Source: Cymodocea nodosa (taxonomy: Eukaryota; Streptophyta; Magnoliopsida; Alismatales; Cymodoceaceae). Taken from it: a stretch of DNA of 64,000 nt. The notes under the pieces are model-generated. The model was not told the DNA's origin. It saw nothing but the letters and a program-made list of their open reading frames with translations, and made no database searches. The translations under genes were made by a program, and so were the position numbers. This document shows, in pieces, positions 1-11,681 of this stretch. The stretch's first letter is position 1; every line of letters begins with the position of its first letter. The stretch covers positions 16,983,001 through 17,047,000 of the forward strand of contig CM072336.1 of the NCBI GenBank assembly GCA_036874045.1. Direction: 5' to 3'.

Positions 1-2194
1 TACATACTCTCCAACCTGATTGAATTCTAGTAGGTATTAAGTCCTAACTTTCATTCCTAATAACTGTTAATCTTGATTTCTTGGGAACCACATGGATTGA
101 ACTAACCCATGAGCTATCAGAAATCAGATAAATTATGTCATTATCTAACCATTTCACTATTTCCTTCCTAACTACTTCTTTAAGGTTTGGATTTAATCTC
201 CTCTCAGGAATTCTAACTAGTTTAGCATTCTCTTCTAAATATATGTGGTGATAGTATAAAGTTGCACTTAACCCTTTTATATCAATCATACTCCATCCTA
301 TTACTTCTTTATAAGTTTTTACTATATCTTTTAATTTAGAAATTTGATCCTCTTTTAAATCTGAAGCAATAATGATTGGACATGTTCATTTTTCTTCCAG
401 AAATATATAGGTTAATTCAGGAGGTAAAGGTTTTAAATCTAAATGTTGACCATCAAAAGCTAGAGCTCCTAATTTAACATTTTCATCTTCTATATTAATC
501 TCTTCTTGATCTCCTTCTACATCTATGTTTTCACTTACTTCTAAAGTTTCAAAATTTAGTTGCCTATTTAATTCTTCTTGAATCACATCATCTAGCATAT
601 CTCCTTCATCCTCTAAAAAGTCTATAGTATGTAAGGACATTTCTAACTCTTCAAACTTTTCTAGTTTGAAAATGTTTAATTAAGTATCCTCATTACCATA
701 TGCTAACTTCATCACTCTAGTTTTACAATTTATAACAGCCCCTGATGTTGCTAAAAATGACCTTCCCAAGATTGAAAATGTATCCTGATTTTGATGCTTC
801 ATTTGTTGGGAATCCAAAATCACAATATCAATTAGATATATGAAGTTTTTGATTTTAATTAGGACATCCTCTATTTTTCTTCTAAGGTATGTTATACTTC
901 TATCAATTAATTAAATAACAATCCTAGTAGGGATTAAGCCTTCTAATCTTAATGATGCAAATATATCACTAAGCATAACATTTATACCTACACCTAGGTC
1001 TATTAAGGTTCTTTCCAGAATGGTATTTCCTATGGTGCATGATATAACAAGGATTCTAGGATCAGATAACTTTTTAAGAATTTGTGGCAGAAATAGGGAA
1101 GTACTTTGCTCAACTAAAAAAACTTTCTTTAAAACTTTTCGCTTACTTTTCTTAGCACACCAATCCTTAAGAAATTTAGCACAATGTGGCATTTTTTGCA
1201 ATAAGTCTAACAAATGAATGTTAACTTGTACTTTTTCAAAAATTTCTCTAATTTTTTCTTATTTTTCAGGAAATGTTTGTTGTAATCTTTCAAGATAGGG
1301 TGCTAATGATTGTGATTTACAAGATTCTTTCTCTTTCATTTCATTTGTTTGATCATTTTTAATCTCATTTTCAAATTTAGATTTTTCTTTATTGATTTCT
1401 AAGTTTTTAGATATTACATTTTCATTATCATTTTGAATTTTGTTCTTATCCACCTTCACATTACTTTCTTTTTGAATTTTTGGTGGTATATTAGTTCCAG
1501 ATCTTAATGTTATACATACATCTTCCAGATTTTCATTACTTTCATGATGTTCTTGTATTTCATTTTCATGATTTTGATCTTCAAGTGTTCTTAGTTTTAA
1601 ATTGCATTCTTTAAATTCTATTGCATTGGTATTTTCTTTTGTCTGTATGTCTTGCAAATTATGCACATCTATAACATTAAAGTTTTCATTTGTGTTTTCC
1701 TATTGCATAACTTGTAATTTCATTGTAAATTTATCCAATGCTTTTAGCTTTCTTTCAAGATCATCTAGTCTCATTGCATTCAATTTTTGATCAATTTTCA
1801 TTATGGTTTTTTCAATTTCGTATATGATATCAATTTTAGATTCTGAATATTCTTCCCTATAGTTTAATTGGTCGACTTCTTGTTGCTAACACATGTATTG
1901 TTCCAGTTTGTCCATGTTTTGGTCTAAACTACGCTTCAGTCTGTTATACCTATCCCAAACTTCCTTGTGTCTCAACAAATTGCACGTTCTAAACTAACCA
2001 TTAGTTGGGTGAACTATAGGATTCTCATACTCAGCTCTGTTATATTGAATATAATTCATTTATTCTTCATGTGATCTAACCATCAGCAATCGTCTCAGTT
2101 TCAAATAATCAGAGATGTCGTGACCCTCTAAATTGTAGAATTCACATATGCTAACTACAGGTTTTAGAAATCTTTGAGCATAAGCATATGACAT
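1..2194 (-). pseudogene. gypsy-A 5' ORF: Gag nucleocapsid part, aspartic protease, start of RT (decayed)
   Basis: Reading starts near ATG 2194 with MSYAYAQRFLKP, followed by a degenerate zinc knuckle; the better copy at 36320 keeps CEFCYFEGHDISNC. A Lys/Glu/Asn-rich coiled stretch follows, then VCITLRSG (about 1520-1500), a signature of plant gypsy Gag. The protease lies at 1213-911, with LIDLGVGINVM in place of the usual D-T/S-G; DLG is normal in the Athila/Tat lineages. The linker with LKPLPPELTYIFLEEK is at 640-386, and the RT N-terminus (RRLNPNLKEVVRKEIVKWL, then SDSSWVS) at 289-44. The usual Gag capsid domain, expected upstream of the zinc knuckle, is absent. Stops and frameshifts break the frame. 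Confidence 0.8.
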
Positions 2195-2274
2195 ATTCTC
2201 AATTATAGAATAAAACACACAACACTCCCTTTGCTATTAAAACAAAACAGCACTCACAGTTGTTTAGTTCTCAA

Positions 2275-2292
2275 TCCTTGGCAACGACGCTA
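2275..2292 (-). other. primer-binding site of gypsy-A copy 1
   Basis: The minus strand reads TAGCGTCGTTGCCAAGGA, eight bases inside the LTR end. It matches, with a few changes, the TGGCGCCGTTGCC type PBS complementary to the 3' end of plant tRNA-Asp, as used by Athila/Tat gypsy elements. Assignment is by resemblance. Confidence 0.7.
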
Positions 2293-2299
2293 GAAAACT

Positions 2300-4292
2300 T
2301 GTTTGGTGTGAAAAGTTAAATCATAAACTTGTTTAATTTGTTTTTATGCTTATATCAATAAATTCTTTTAGAAGTAAACAAACAACTTCACACAAATTAG
2401 ATATTAAATCCAATTTGTATTTTAACTACAAGTGTACAATGTATATTTTATTTGTGTGCAAGTATAGGTCGATCCCATAGAGATTGAGTAAGAATTATGT
2501 ACTGTTCTGATTTTTATATTGAAGTTTATATGTATTTAGTTAGGCACTCTGTCGAGTTACAATTAACTCAACAGGCTTAGTTTGTGGAGTTATGGTTAAC
2601 TCAACGAACTAACCTCGTGGACTTAAGTTAACTCCACGAGCCTACATTTCCAGTTAAATACTACTATTTACAGAGGAATTCGGCCAACCATTAGGTGGTT
2701 CCACATAATGTAAATAACATCAATTAAGCTCTTTAATGTTAGTTGATATTAGATTTGTCATTAAGCAACACTAACATTTAGATATTTAAAACAATAACCA
2801 TTAAAATCTTTAAGTATCTAGAACAAATCAATTTCAATAAACAATAAAACTATTTTATATTTTCTAAATCAAACAAACATAAAACATTCACAAACTAACA
2901 ATGATAACATTAATCACGATACAAAACAAACAGTACAACACTTTAATACTAAATGTAAACATAGATAATTTATTGTTTTTGGTATTTTTGTTTTGATATA
3001 TTCCTAAAGATGAGCGAAAGATGAAATGTAAAAGTCTCTATTGATAGTAAAAGCTTTCATCACTACATGCGATGTGATTACACTACTAAAAACTTAGTCA
3101 CTTACAATCTTGCCTCCTCTCCCTATAGAATCGCGAATCAAGAATTATAAGATGATCTCCTCTTCAGCATATTGACATCAACCCAAAACCAAGGCTAGAA
3201 GCTTTACGATCTCTTGAGATATGAGTCGATGCTTGGTGAAAATGGCTTCCCTTCTTGTGATGCGATCACTCCTCACAGTGGTTGTCAATCACCATGTTTG
3301 GCTCGAAATCAACCCGACATCCAAGAAGTATCCTCACAAACCTCTGATGGTTGGTGATTTTGGTGGTGTGGTTGGTGGAGCTTCAGGGAACTTCTGACGC
3401 TTCCTATAGTTAGCGTGGTTCTCCACCACTACACACACACTTCTTCATCTTTCTCCTCTTCTTTTATATTTCTTTTCGTAATAACTGCTTCTACTTAAAT
3501 GATCAGTTGGATTTCCTTCATTCATATCAATGATGGTGATTTCTTCATCATTCCATGAGTGAATTCTTGTGTGATACATGCAATCGTGGTTTTCCTTTGA
3601 ATTTCCTATTTCTGCAATTGCTACAGTGGCATATTAGAAAATAAATGGTTTGTGGAGTTATAGCTAACTCAACAGACTTACTTCGTTGATTTAACTATAA
3701 AGCACGTGCAATAAAGAAATAACTTATAAGCTACTAACACAACGTGTTACATTAGTGTATATTCAAGTAACTCAATGCGTATAATTATGCTAATTTAACG
3801 AGTTATACATGTGTAGTTCATGTGACATAATAAAGCATTTAAATTTAACACGTGTATAATTCTGACTTAACGAGTTCAGATATTTCAGATACTTACACAC
3901 CTAACTATCCGATGCTTAGATGCATTTCGGATAGTTACCAGATAACTTACCGAACATTCACTTAAGTCATGCATTATGGTTTCAACACGTGTACTCTAGT
4001 AAATAATAAAATATTCTTCTATCATTCAAAACATAATTGTCCGGTACATGCAATATAACTCTCCGAAATAATAGAAAATTTGGAGACTTAGGAATTAAAA
4101 AGCCTATAATTCACTAATAGTTCAAAAATGTACTTAATTAACGCTAATTCCTTGTAATTATGTAGATTCTTTCATTAAAGCATATAATAGTGCAATTATA
4201 ATATAATGTCTTAATTCTCATATGATAAGCTAAATATTATGTAATTAACCATCATTTAATCGTTAATATTATACACTTTTTCATTCTAAACA
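2300..4292 (-). repeat. gypsy-A LTR (5' LTR of copy 1, about 1993 bp)
   Basis: The complete LTR starts TGTTTAGAATGAAAAAG at 4292 and ends CCAAACA at 2300. It is matched by the LTRs at 34131-36153, 38762-40972, 48622-49987, 49988-51806 and 54192-55484. The U3 side is AT-rich, with repeated TATCCGA and ACGTG motifs. The middle (about 3490-3130) is richer in G/C and holds recurrent open frames that are not genes. Palindromic TAACTCAACG motifs lie at 2554-2641 and about 3655-3700. Confidence 0.85.
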
Positions 4293-4433
4293 GCATGCTT
4301 CACTAGGAGAATAGCTATAGGTTTGGTGAATTTTAACTACAAATCAATCATTCATTATTAAGTTTTAAACTCATTGAAAAATCACCATATAATACCATTC
4401 ACCTCCCCTCTAGTAAGTCATTTGGTCCTAACA
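4293..4433 (+). repeat. 3' end of a Sirevirus-type LTR (fragment)
   Basis: This stretch has the pyrimidine-rich tail typical of the copia LTRs in this window (ATTCACCTCCCCTCTAG, then TGGTCCTAACA at 4433). It resembles the end of the solo LTR at 15331-16787, which finishes with TTCCTAACA. It lies between the gypsy-A insertion and copia-1 copy A, so gypsy-A probably inserted into this LTR after the LTR had inserted into copia-1. Confidence 0.6.
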
Positions 4434-4641
4434 ATATCTCTAGTCATGTGGTTGGATGCTCCACTATCCATTGTCCATCTTGATTTGTGTACCTGCAAAA
4501 CAATTAAGAAGAGATTTTATTTCTTGGAACCCATTTTGAGTGGGTCCAAGAATTTTAGAGGGAGTCATAGCAAAATGATCAATATTTTTAAATTTCAACT
4601 TATTTATTTTTTGATAATTATTCTTGCATTTATTACTCTTA

Positions 4642-5271
4642 GGGGGGTTAGTGCCTGACGGAATTCAGCTGACGGAAAGGAAAATTATTGAATTCCGTCA
4701 GAATGCTGTTAGTGTGCATTACACTTGACAGAAAGGAAAGTTGGATTTTACCGTTGTATAAAATCCAAAAATTTCCTTTACCGTCAGAAAATTTCCGATC
4801 GCCCCCATTCAGAAAATTTTTCTCCCTCTCTCGTGCCTGACGGAATTCGTAAGACTGATAAGGAAGATTTACTTGAGGACCTGCTAGATGAGTTGGAAGA
4901 GTTAAATATTATTGATGACATACAACCAATGGGAGAGATACATATAGAAAGCAATGCCCAAGTTCGAATGACTCAAGAACAAAGAAAAGAAATGGCAGAT
5001 AAGATGCGAAAAGATATGATGATGGCAATGTGGGATGGAAGAACTAGCTGATATTATTTCGTATTGTAATATTTCAATTAAGATGTATTTGTATTTTTCG
5101 AATATTAGTTGTAATAAACTTTTGTTAGAATTTCCATCAGAATTTTCCGTCCTGCACTAAACCCCTCTCAGAATTTTCCTTTTCCTTTCCGTTACAAATT
5201 TTCCATTTCATTTCCGTCAGAATTTTCCTTTTCCTTTCCGTCAGAATTTTCCGTCATGCACTAACATGCCC
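4642..5271 (+). mobile_element. PIF/Harbinger-like non-autonomous DNA transposon (630 bp)
   Basis: Imperfect terminal inverted repeats are visible: the left end reads GGGGGGTTAGTGCCTGACGG, and the right end, inverted, reads GGGCATGTTAGTGCATGACG. The element is flanked by the 3-bp duplication TTA (4639-4641 and 5272-5274), as expected for PIF/Harbinger. Near both ends there are subterminal repeats of a motif like TCCGTCAGAATTTTCC (for example about 5150-5255). It interrupts copia-1 copy A, so it inserted later. It keeps a stub of transposase C-terminus but no catalytic domain, and so would need help in trans. Confidence 0.75.
4848..5051 (+). pseudogene. transposase C-terminal remnant in the Harbinger-like element
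   Basis: An open stretch of about 65 codons has an acidic start (DLLEDLLDELEELN) and ends EMADKMRKDMMMAMWDG before a stop at 5051. This pattern (R/K-rich helix, then MW) resembles the C-terminus of plant HARBI1-type transposases. No DDE residues remain. The frame runs upstream into noncoding subterminal repeats, so the first codons are not meaningful. The assignment rests on element type plus weak similarity. Confidence 0.4.
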
Positions 5272-7229
5272 TTAGTGTTATAATTATCAAAACATCTATC
5301 TCTATGTAAAACAAAGTTGAAATTTTTATTTCTGACATTATTTAATTACTTATTCCAATATCCGATATTTTTCAAATATGAAGAAAACTATTTGAAAATA
5401 TTAAAATTTTCAAACGACTTAGCCTGATTTTTTTGAAAATTTCTTTTGGGACTCTTGCATCATGTGCTATTATCTATGTGCTGTATTTTATCAATTTGCA
5501 CATATTTATCTCCCTTTTTAATCACACATGGAATAATTTTTCTTTTACTATTCTTAGTACTAGAAATAAAGACATTATTTTTAGCAATACCATCATGCAA
5601 TATATAATTTTCAGAAGATGTATCGTGTAAACCAATACCATGTTTTTCTACATTTGATATTTTGCTACTAAGTTCGTTTGTTATAGTCTGATTATTATTC
5701 TATTTACTTAAGGTAGCCTGTTGATTGTAAGCCTTAATTTTTAACATATCAATTTCTGAATTGAAATCAATAATAGTTAGTTTCATTTTTTCAACTTCAT
5801 AAATCATTTTCTTTTTATCAACAATTAAATTTTCACAATTAGCATGCAAGTCTCTTTTCATTGCAGTAAACTTTAAAATTTCCTATGCATGCTTTTGATT
5901 TTCTTCTTTAAATTTATTCAATGTAGAATTCAGAAAATCAATCTTATTTTCAAATTCATTTAGCATTTCCCTAATGTTCTTTCCTTCTATTTTTAATTTC
6001 TTATATTTTCTAGCTAGTTTATTGTATTCAACAAGTAATCTATCAAAACTATCATAGCTAGCATTTGGATTAGAAGATACCTCACTAGTGTTCACCATAA
6101 AGTACACATTTGTTAGATTTTCTTCTAAATCTAATCTTGATGAGGATTCACTATCTGATGTTGAATCATTTGTTTCTTCACTTTTTGAAGCAGAAGAGTC
6201 ATCCCATGTCACTTTAAGTGTCATTCTCTTTCTGAATTTCTTATTCCTGAAATTCCTCTTTGAATTCTTCTTGTTTTTGTTGAAAAGACAATCAATTTGA
6301 AAGTGACCCAACCTATTACATTTGTAGCATATGATTTTGTACTTCATGAATGACTTCTTCTCCATATCTCTCGATGTCTTTGTTGACCTAAAGTTCCTTT
6401 GTTTCTTCAATAGATCTTTAAATTTTCTCATTAACAAAAGTAAATCATTGTCAAAATCACTAGTGACTTTTGAGAATTTATCAACCTCAAAAGCTAGATT
6501 CCTTCTAGGATTTTTCCCTTTTAGATCTAAATGTTGTACTTCATAGGTTATCAAATTGCCTATAAGATCATCAAAAGTATATGTATTTAAATCTTTGAAC
6601 TCTTCAATAGATGTTGTCTTTTAAGCCCAAATTTTAGTTAAAGATCTAAGGATCTTTCTTACCAAGTCTTTTTTCTCGAATTTTTTGCCTAAAGATTTTA
6701 ATGAATTTACAATCTCAAGAAAATGGGAAAACATATTAGAGATATATTCATTTTCGTGCATTTTAAAAAGCTCATATTTATGTACTAACATATTAATCTT
6801 AGATTCCTTAACTTGGTTAGTACCTTCGTTAACAACTTCTAACGCATGCCATATCTCATATGCAATTTGATATGTAGAAACTTTATTAAATTGATCATGA
6901 GATAAAACACAAAACAAGATGTTTAAACCTTTAGCATTCAGTGTCATTTGCTCCTTTTCATCAAAAGTCCAAGTATCATATGGAGTCGTAACCAACACTA
7001 TAGGATTGCTAATTATATGCTATAATTTGAAATCAATTGACTAAAAGAATACTTTCATCCTATATTTCTAGTAGTCGTAATTGCTACCTTCAAACATAGG
7101 AGGACAAGTAGTGGTCTGTCCTTCAGTCATAACTAAGATTTCAGTATTATCCATTTTAAACAGATGATCCTAAATAAATGACAGGAAAAATTGAGTCCTA
7201 AATAGAAAAATGAAAGCTTTAATATCAAT

Positions 7230-8400
7230 TGTCAGATCGTAGTATCACAAGAGAGGCAGTGAATTATGTCTTTAGCAATTAAAATTACTAGCAGATAAAA
7301 CAAGAGCACAAAAAACTCGTAAATAAAATTCTAATCTTTATAGACTTTAAAGAAAAAATTTACAATTTCTTTTCAGCTTAATTCCCTACTTGTCAGTTTT
7401 GATACAATAAAGTCTAAAATACAATTCAAAGAGAAAATGAAATCCTTATTCTAAACTAGTTTGAATTGTATAAAACCTGATATTTATGTATGTAGCTCTT
7501 TTTCCTTCTTTTTACTCAGCTTCTATATCTCTTCTCCTCTAGTTGTTGAATTTCCTAGACTTCTTGTGTTGTAGCTCTTTTTCTAAAATTGCTTGGAATT
7601 CTGAACTTCTTCTGATGTTGGAGAATTTTTCTAGATTTGAATACTCAGATTTAGTGTTTGAGATTGAGATTGAAATGTAATTGAATATTCAGACTTAGTA
7701 TTTAAGATTAGGATGATCATAATGCAGTTTGTATCATTTATTTATAGTAGTCGAACTATGACTTCGCATTTAGTATGTTCATCCACATAATCCATAATCT
7801 ATAATCCCATGTATTAATTTCAAATACAAATTATCCACAATCTCTATTGTCTTTTTTTGAATTTCCATTATGTCCACTCTTTATTTTGAATGTCCACTTC
7901 TTATTTTAAATTTCCACTATCTCCACTATCTTTTTGAATTTTCATGATTTCATACCGTAGATCCACTAAAACTTTATCTTCTTGGAGATTTGTAGAATAT
8001 CTTTTAAGTCACCACTTTAGTTAAACACTTATCTTTTAAGTCCTATAAAAACTCGAACACTTATTTGTAACTCTTTGAGTTATTGCACTTGCAAAACACG
8101 TGACTGAACAAGAAAACTTATTTGTTTGTTAGTCATTTTATAAAACTCGAACAGTTATCTAACTCTTCGATTTTTATTACCAAACGTATATGAAAAATAT
8201 ATGAAAATTTAAAACATTAAAAACACACGTACAGATAACTTAATTATACAAGTTTTTAACATAATTTTTCGACTAAATAGAAACGTTAACTTATAACTAT
8301 ATGACTTTTCAAAACTCATTTAATGCCTATGTGACTGTTATACTTAGACTTATTTATAGACTTTAATAAAATATGCATCATCAAAATAAAATTCCTAATA
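7230..8400 (-). repeat. copia-1 LTR (5' LTR of copy A, about 1171 bp)
   Basis: It matches the better preserved LTR at 11682-12922. The start, inverted, reads (T)ATTAGGAATTTTATTTTGA at 8400, and the end lies at 7230, next to a degenerate tRNA-Met PBS that reads ATTGATATTAAAGC in place of TGGTATCAGAGC. It holds repeated motifs such as ACTCGAACA and AACTCTTCGA. The five bases past the LTR start are AAATG. Confidence 0.75.
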
Positions 8401-9434
8401 AAATGGTAATGTATTATTTATTCTTATAACATTACCATTATTATACCTTAACATATTATAATCTAGTATCATTCTTCAACATTATTTTTTATTTTAATCT
8501 ATTATAATTATAATACATTATTATTTATTATTATAATTACTATATTTTAATTTATTATAATTATGTTCATACTTATATATATTTATTATATTACAAGTTA
8601 ATATCATTTTTGAAGGCCATTTTTTAAACAATAAGGTAGAAAATGATAGAAAATATTTTTTTAATTGAAAAAATATATAGAAAATCATCAAGAAATCAAG
8701 GAAAAAATTTCTTATCAATTTCTTTCCTCCTTTTTTTCAATCACACAAACCCCCGCTAAGGGTGATGTTTTGATCAATAAGAAAGCCAAGTAATCAAGTG
8801 AAACACAATGGAAGCGTGCACCTCGACAACGTCATAGACACAATAGAAATGGTAAGATTGGAATGATTTTGAACGTCTTAAATTCATGTTGCATTCATTA
8901 GGGTGTGTACGTGACTGTTGTGCTCCATCTAATTTCAAACGTAACAAGCTGTGCTTTCCGCACAATGGTAGTGTTTTTTTGTTTTGATAGATCGTTTCTC
9001 CTTGTTAGCGTATTTTTGGGGTTTTCTTGATTCTGCCGCTGCGCTCCTTATATATGTACACTATTGTAACTCCTGCTTTGGTCCTGCTTCTCTTGCAAAA
9101 ATCTATTCCAATGCTTTAACCAGTCTTAAAAAGAGTCAAAACATATGTGACTTATTGAACAATTCAAAAATTAAAACAAAATCAACAGTCCCAACCACGA
9201 GCCACAAGCCATGAATATAAGTCATTTTTTATAAATATTCTTATAATGAAAAATGCAGTGCATGCAATTGGTTCTAAATTGCTTTATCGTTGAGCATATG
9301 AAAATATAGACATTATAGGAGAGTTTTTATTACAATTTTAAAGAAATAGTACAGCAAATGAATCAAATGACAAATTCTAATAGAAAATTAGAACTAGGTT
9401 TACAGACGGTAGGTACATTGCCCTAACTAAGAAA
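8401..9434. other. intergenic DNA downstream of the host gene
   Basis: No convincing gene. Bases 8402-8440 form a perfect-looking hairpin with arms AATGGTAATGT and ACATTACCATT, possibly a small MITE remnant. Bases 8450-8600 are simple AT-rich sequence built from TTATTATAATTA-like units. Two short open frames (8774-8965 on minus, 8984-9214 on plus) show no domain or codon pattern and probably are chance. The 3' UTR of the gene on the minus strand should lie just below 9435. Confidence 0.6.
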
Positions 9435-11129
9435 CTAAAAATTTTTCTTTCGCCTGCATCTTTGGTGAGATTTCAGATCAGGGAAAGCATTCTTGTCTGT
9501 ATGCCCCAACCGGTAGATATCTGCCAAAGAAAAATACAGTGGCACAGGTGAAGAAACAGAATAATTCTCTTGTTTCCTTGTAGAAAGAATTAAAGAAGGT
9601 TGAAAATAAATTACAAATGCGGATGATTCAACCCGGATCAGGGTTTCCTTCGTGATTAAAAAATTGTTGCTAACATGGAAATTTCGCTTTTCTCCCTTTG
9701 TTTGCAATAAAAATAAAATAGAATCCTCAACACAATGTTAATTAAGCCTAAAGTGCCGAGACAGATGCTTCCGTTAAACCAATTAACAGAAAATAGGTTG
9801 GTTTAGGTTTTAAATCATCAGAATTGTTATCATGACACAGCAATTTAAACACAATCCACGTTACACCTACACCTAAAACAACAAGGACCATCAAAAGTTT
9901 CACTCAATCAAGGAAAAAAGACTAATAGCAACAGGAGATGAAGCTTTGCAGTGTGCAAAGCATGAAACGCTTAGCAAAAGTCGATGTATTTCCTTTAAAT
10001 TGTGTGGGATCTAAATGCATACTACGTCAAATTAACTGCATACTAACTTCTGGCTGATAAATTAAGAATCATCAATACAAGTATTATACTTTAACAGTTA
10101 AGCTGGATTGCAATACATGATTGCCAATGATGCAAGCATGTAAGAAGAAAGGATGTCTACCAATTTAGCAGTTGTCATTTCTGTGAAAACTTGCTGCCTA
10201 ATCTGCCATCTTGAGCAATTTCATTGATCATTGTTTATGTGTTTGCATGCCAGCAAATTGCAATTAATCAGCATAGCAGAACAACTGAAATATAGAAATC
10301 GAAATGCAATACCTCCAAACGGGTCACCCCAGAATAAGAGCCGCCCATCATCTTCTTCCTCGTCAAATTCATCCTCGTAGCCAACCTCCGCATCGCCCTT
10401 GTACCCTGTCTCACTTCCATACCCTGATTCATTCCCAAGTAAATCACAAACCCCAGGCCAACCTTGCGACAAGCTGAAGCCCAAACCATCCCTCTCCACA
10501 AACCCAGCACTCCCGCCAACATCCTTCAACTCCCTCTTCGACACTTTCTTCTCGCTAGCGTCCGATCCCCAGCTCCCATCCCCATTCATAAACAGTTCCC
10601 CGCTTGAGTCCGTGCCACCCGCCGCCACCGGGAAATCTGAACACGTCGCGTACGCCGCTCCGCCCCCGACCGAGCAACATCTTCTCGTCCTGTCCTCGTC
10701 CAGTACGTAACAAAAGAATATATTTTTATCTAAAAAGCGTAAATCTAACCCTCTTCCGTAACCCAAACAATACATCTTTAGCAAGAACGATTTCCTCTTT
10801 TACCTTCTTGTGGAACTACGGTCGCTGCTCATTCCGGACACGGACCTAGACCCGGTGTGGCGGCGACGCTTGCGCTCTAGCAAATGGAACCGCTGCCCAT
10901 CTCGATGACGGTCCAGGTGGGGCATGGGATCTTCCGCCAAGCTGAGTTTGGAGAGGTCAGCAGAGATCTCGGCTGGTACCGTTGAGCGGTCGGAGCGGCA
11001 GTACCTCTTGGGGCAAGAGGAGTACGGCATGGAAAGAAACTCGAGATTCTGAACGGCCCGGTGGAAGGGGTTCCATTCTTGGAGCTTGAGCGCGCAGGCT
11101 TCCACAGCGTGGCGGGATCGAGCCGTCAT
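9435..11129 (-). CDS. conserved plant protein of unknown function, three exons (262 aa)
   Basis: Exons by GT-AG fit: 11129-10804 (donor AAG/GTAAAA), 10689-10313 (acceptor GACAG, donor GGAG/GTATTG) and 9520-9435 (acceptor TTTGGCAG, stop TAG). Phases join cleanly to 263 codons including the stop. The N-terminus is Arg/Ser-rich (about residues 80-108, with RHTGSRSVSGMSSDRSS). The C-terminal half has ESGYGSETGYKGDAEVGYED, an acidic run, LLFWGDPFG, and a basic tail KSHQRCRRKK. I recall similar C-terminal patterns in uncharacterised plant proteins but cannot name the family, and see no catalytic motif. Its GC content is far above the surroundings and it is the only intact-looking host gene. ATG 11129 was chosen as the first Met that leads into conserved-looking sequence; the frame is open further upstream, so the N-terminus is uncertain. 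Confidence 0.7.
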
Positions 11130-11681
11130 GCTCTCGACATTGCCGTAGCAGCGGACACACGAGATCGACCGATGGCTTAGGGTTCGGGAATGTACGGCGA
11201 CTTTACGCTCCACCGTCACGGGAAGCAAAGGTGCAGTCACCGCGTATGGATGTAGTAGATTTGGATTTTTTTTCTTCCGGAATAGGAGAATAATTATAAT
11301 TAAAAATCTTAATACGAAACATGGAGAATTCCTGATAAAAATATTATAAAAAATCCACAAACAATCAAAAGAAAAAATTTACTTAGGTGTAAAAGAACTC
11401 AAGAAATGCAAAAGCACAAAAGGATAGTATTTATTTTCCTTCATAATAAATGTTAAGATTTATGACTTCATTAGAAATGATAAATAATAAATTAAAATGG
11501 TTAAATAAAATCAAAATTTATGAGAAACCATAGCTAATAAGAAAAATCTAAATTTATTATAATTTTTATTCAAAATAAAAATTAAAATCAAATCAAATTG
11601 TTACATCAGTTACTCAAATCAACTATATTCACCTAAAATTTTCATTGTTTGAGTCATACATTAATTTTCAGTATTGTCATG
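11130..11681. other. upstream region of the host gene
   Basis: Bases 11130-11260 stay GC-rich and probably hold the 5' UTR or an upstream coding extension on the minus strand; the minus frame is open to about 11360. Bases 11270-11681 are AT-rich with no recognisable gene. No clear TATA box was picked. The region ends at the copia-1 copy B LTR, whose flanking five bases are TCATG. Confidence 0.45.

Larger units (their letters stand above)
1..4292 (-). mobile_element. Ty3/gypsy element gypsy-A, copy 1 (5' end only)
   Basis: This is the 5' part of a large plant Ty3/gypsy retrotransposon read on the minus strand: LTR (4292-2300), PBS (2292-2275), then a zinc-knuckle region, protease and the start of RT, running off the window at base 1. 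The same RT stretch recurs at 63781-64000 on the minus strand, so the family is present at both ends of the window. The LTR begins TGTTTAGAATG at 4292. The five bases beyond it are GCATG, which would be the target duplication, but the other end is outside the window. Coding parts hold several stops and frameshifts, so this copy is not functional. Confidence 0.85.
4434..7154 (-). pseudogene. copia-1 copy A gag and protease start (decayed)
   Basis: The frame starts at ATG 7154 (MDNTEILVMTEGQ) and soon meets a TAG in place of Trp, at the same position as in copy B. The UBN2-type Gag core is at 6998-6621 (LNAKGLNILFC, YEIWHALEVVNEGTNQV). The CCHC zinc knuckle CYKCNRLGHFQIDC is at about 6335-6290, inside an open frame at 6554-5883. 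A long coiled coil follows (about 6080-5885, ending KFKEENQKHA). At about 4470-4440 the protease motif DSGASNHM is readable. Lost Trp/Gln codons, frameshifts and the Harbinger insertion leave no function. Confidence 0.8.
4434..8400 (-). mobile_element. Ty1/copia element copia-1, copy A (LTR, gag, start of protease)
   Basis: A minus-strand Sirevirus-like Ty1/copia element: 5' LTR 8400-7230, degenerate tRNA-Met PBS just inside, gag from ATG 7154, and a protease active site at about 4470-4440, where an LTR fragment cuts it off. A PIF/Harbinger-like element (4642-5271) sits inside. Gag and LTR match copy B at 11682-17089. The two copies diverge from each other on either side of the host gene. Confidence 0.8.

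Noticed and set aside
8774..9214. Two short open frames downstream of the host gene
   Set aside because: Under 80 codons, no motif, unrelated to a splice pattern; likely chance or 3' UTR.
10399..10849. Plus-strand open frames opposite the host gene exons
   Set aside because: They are antisense to exon 2 and exon 1, whose minus-strand reading has consistent splice sites, phase and recognisable C-terminal motifs.
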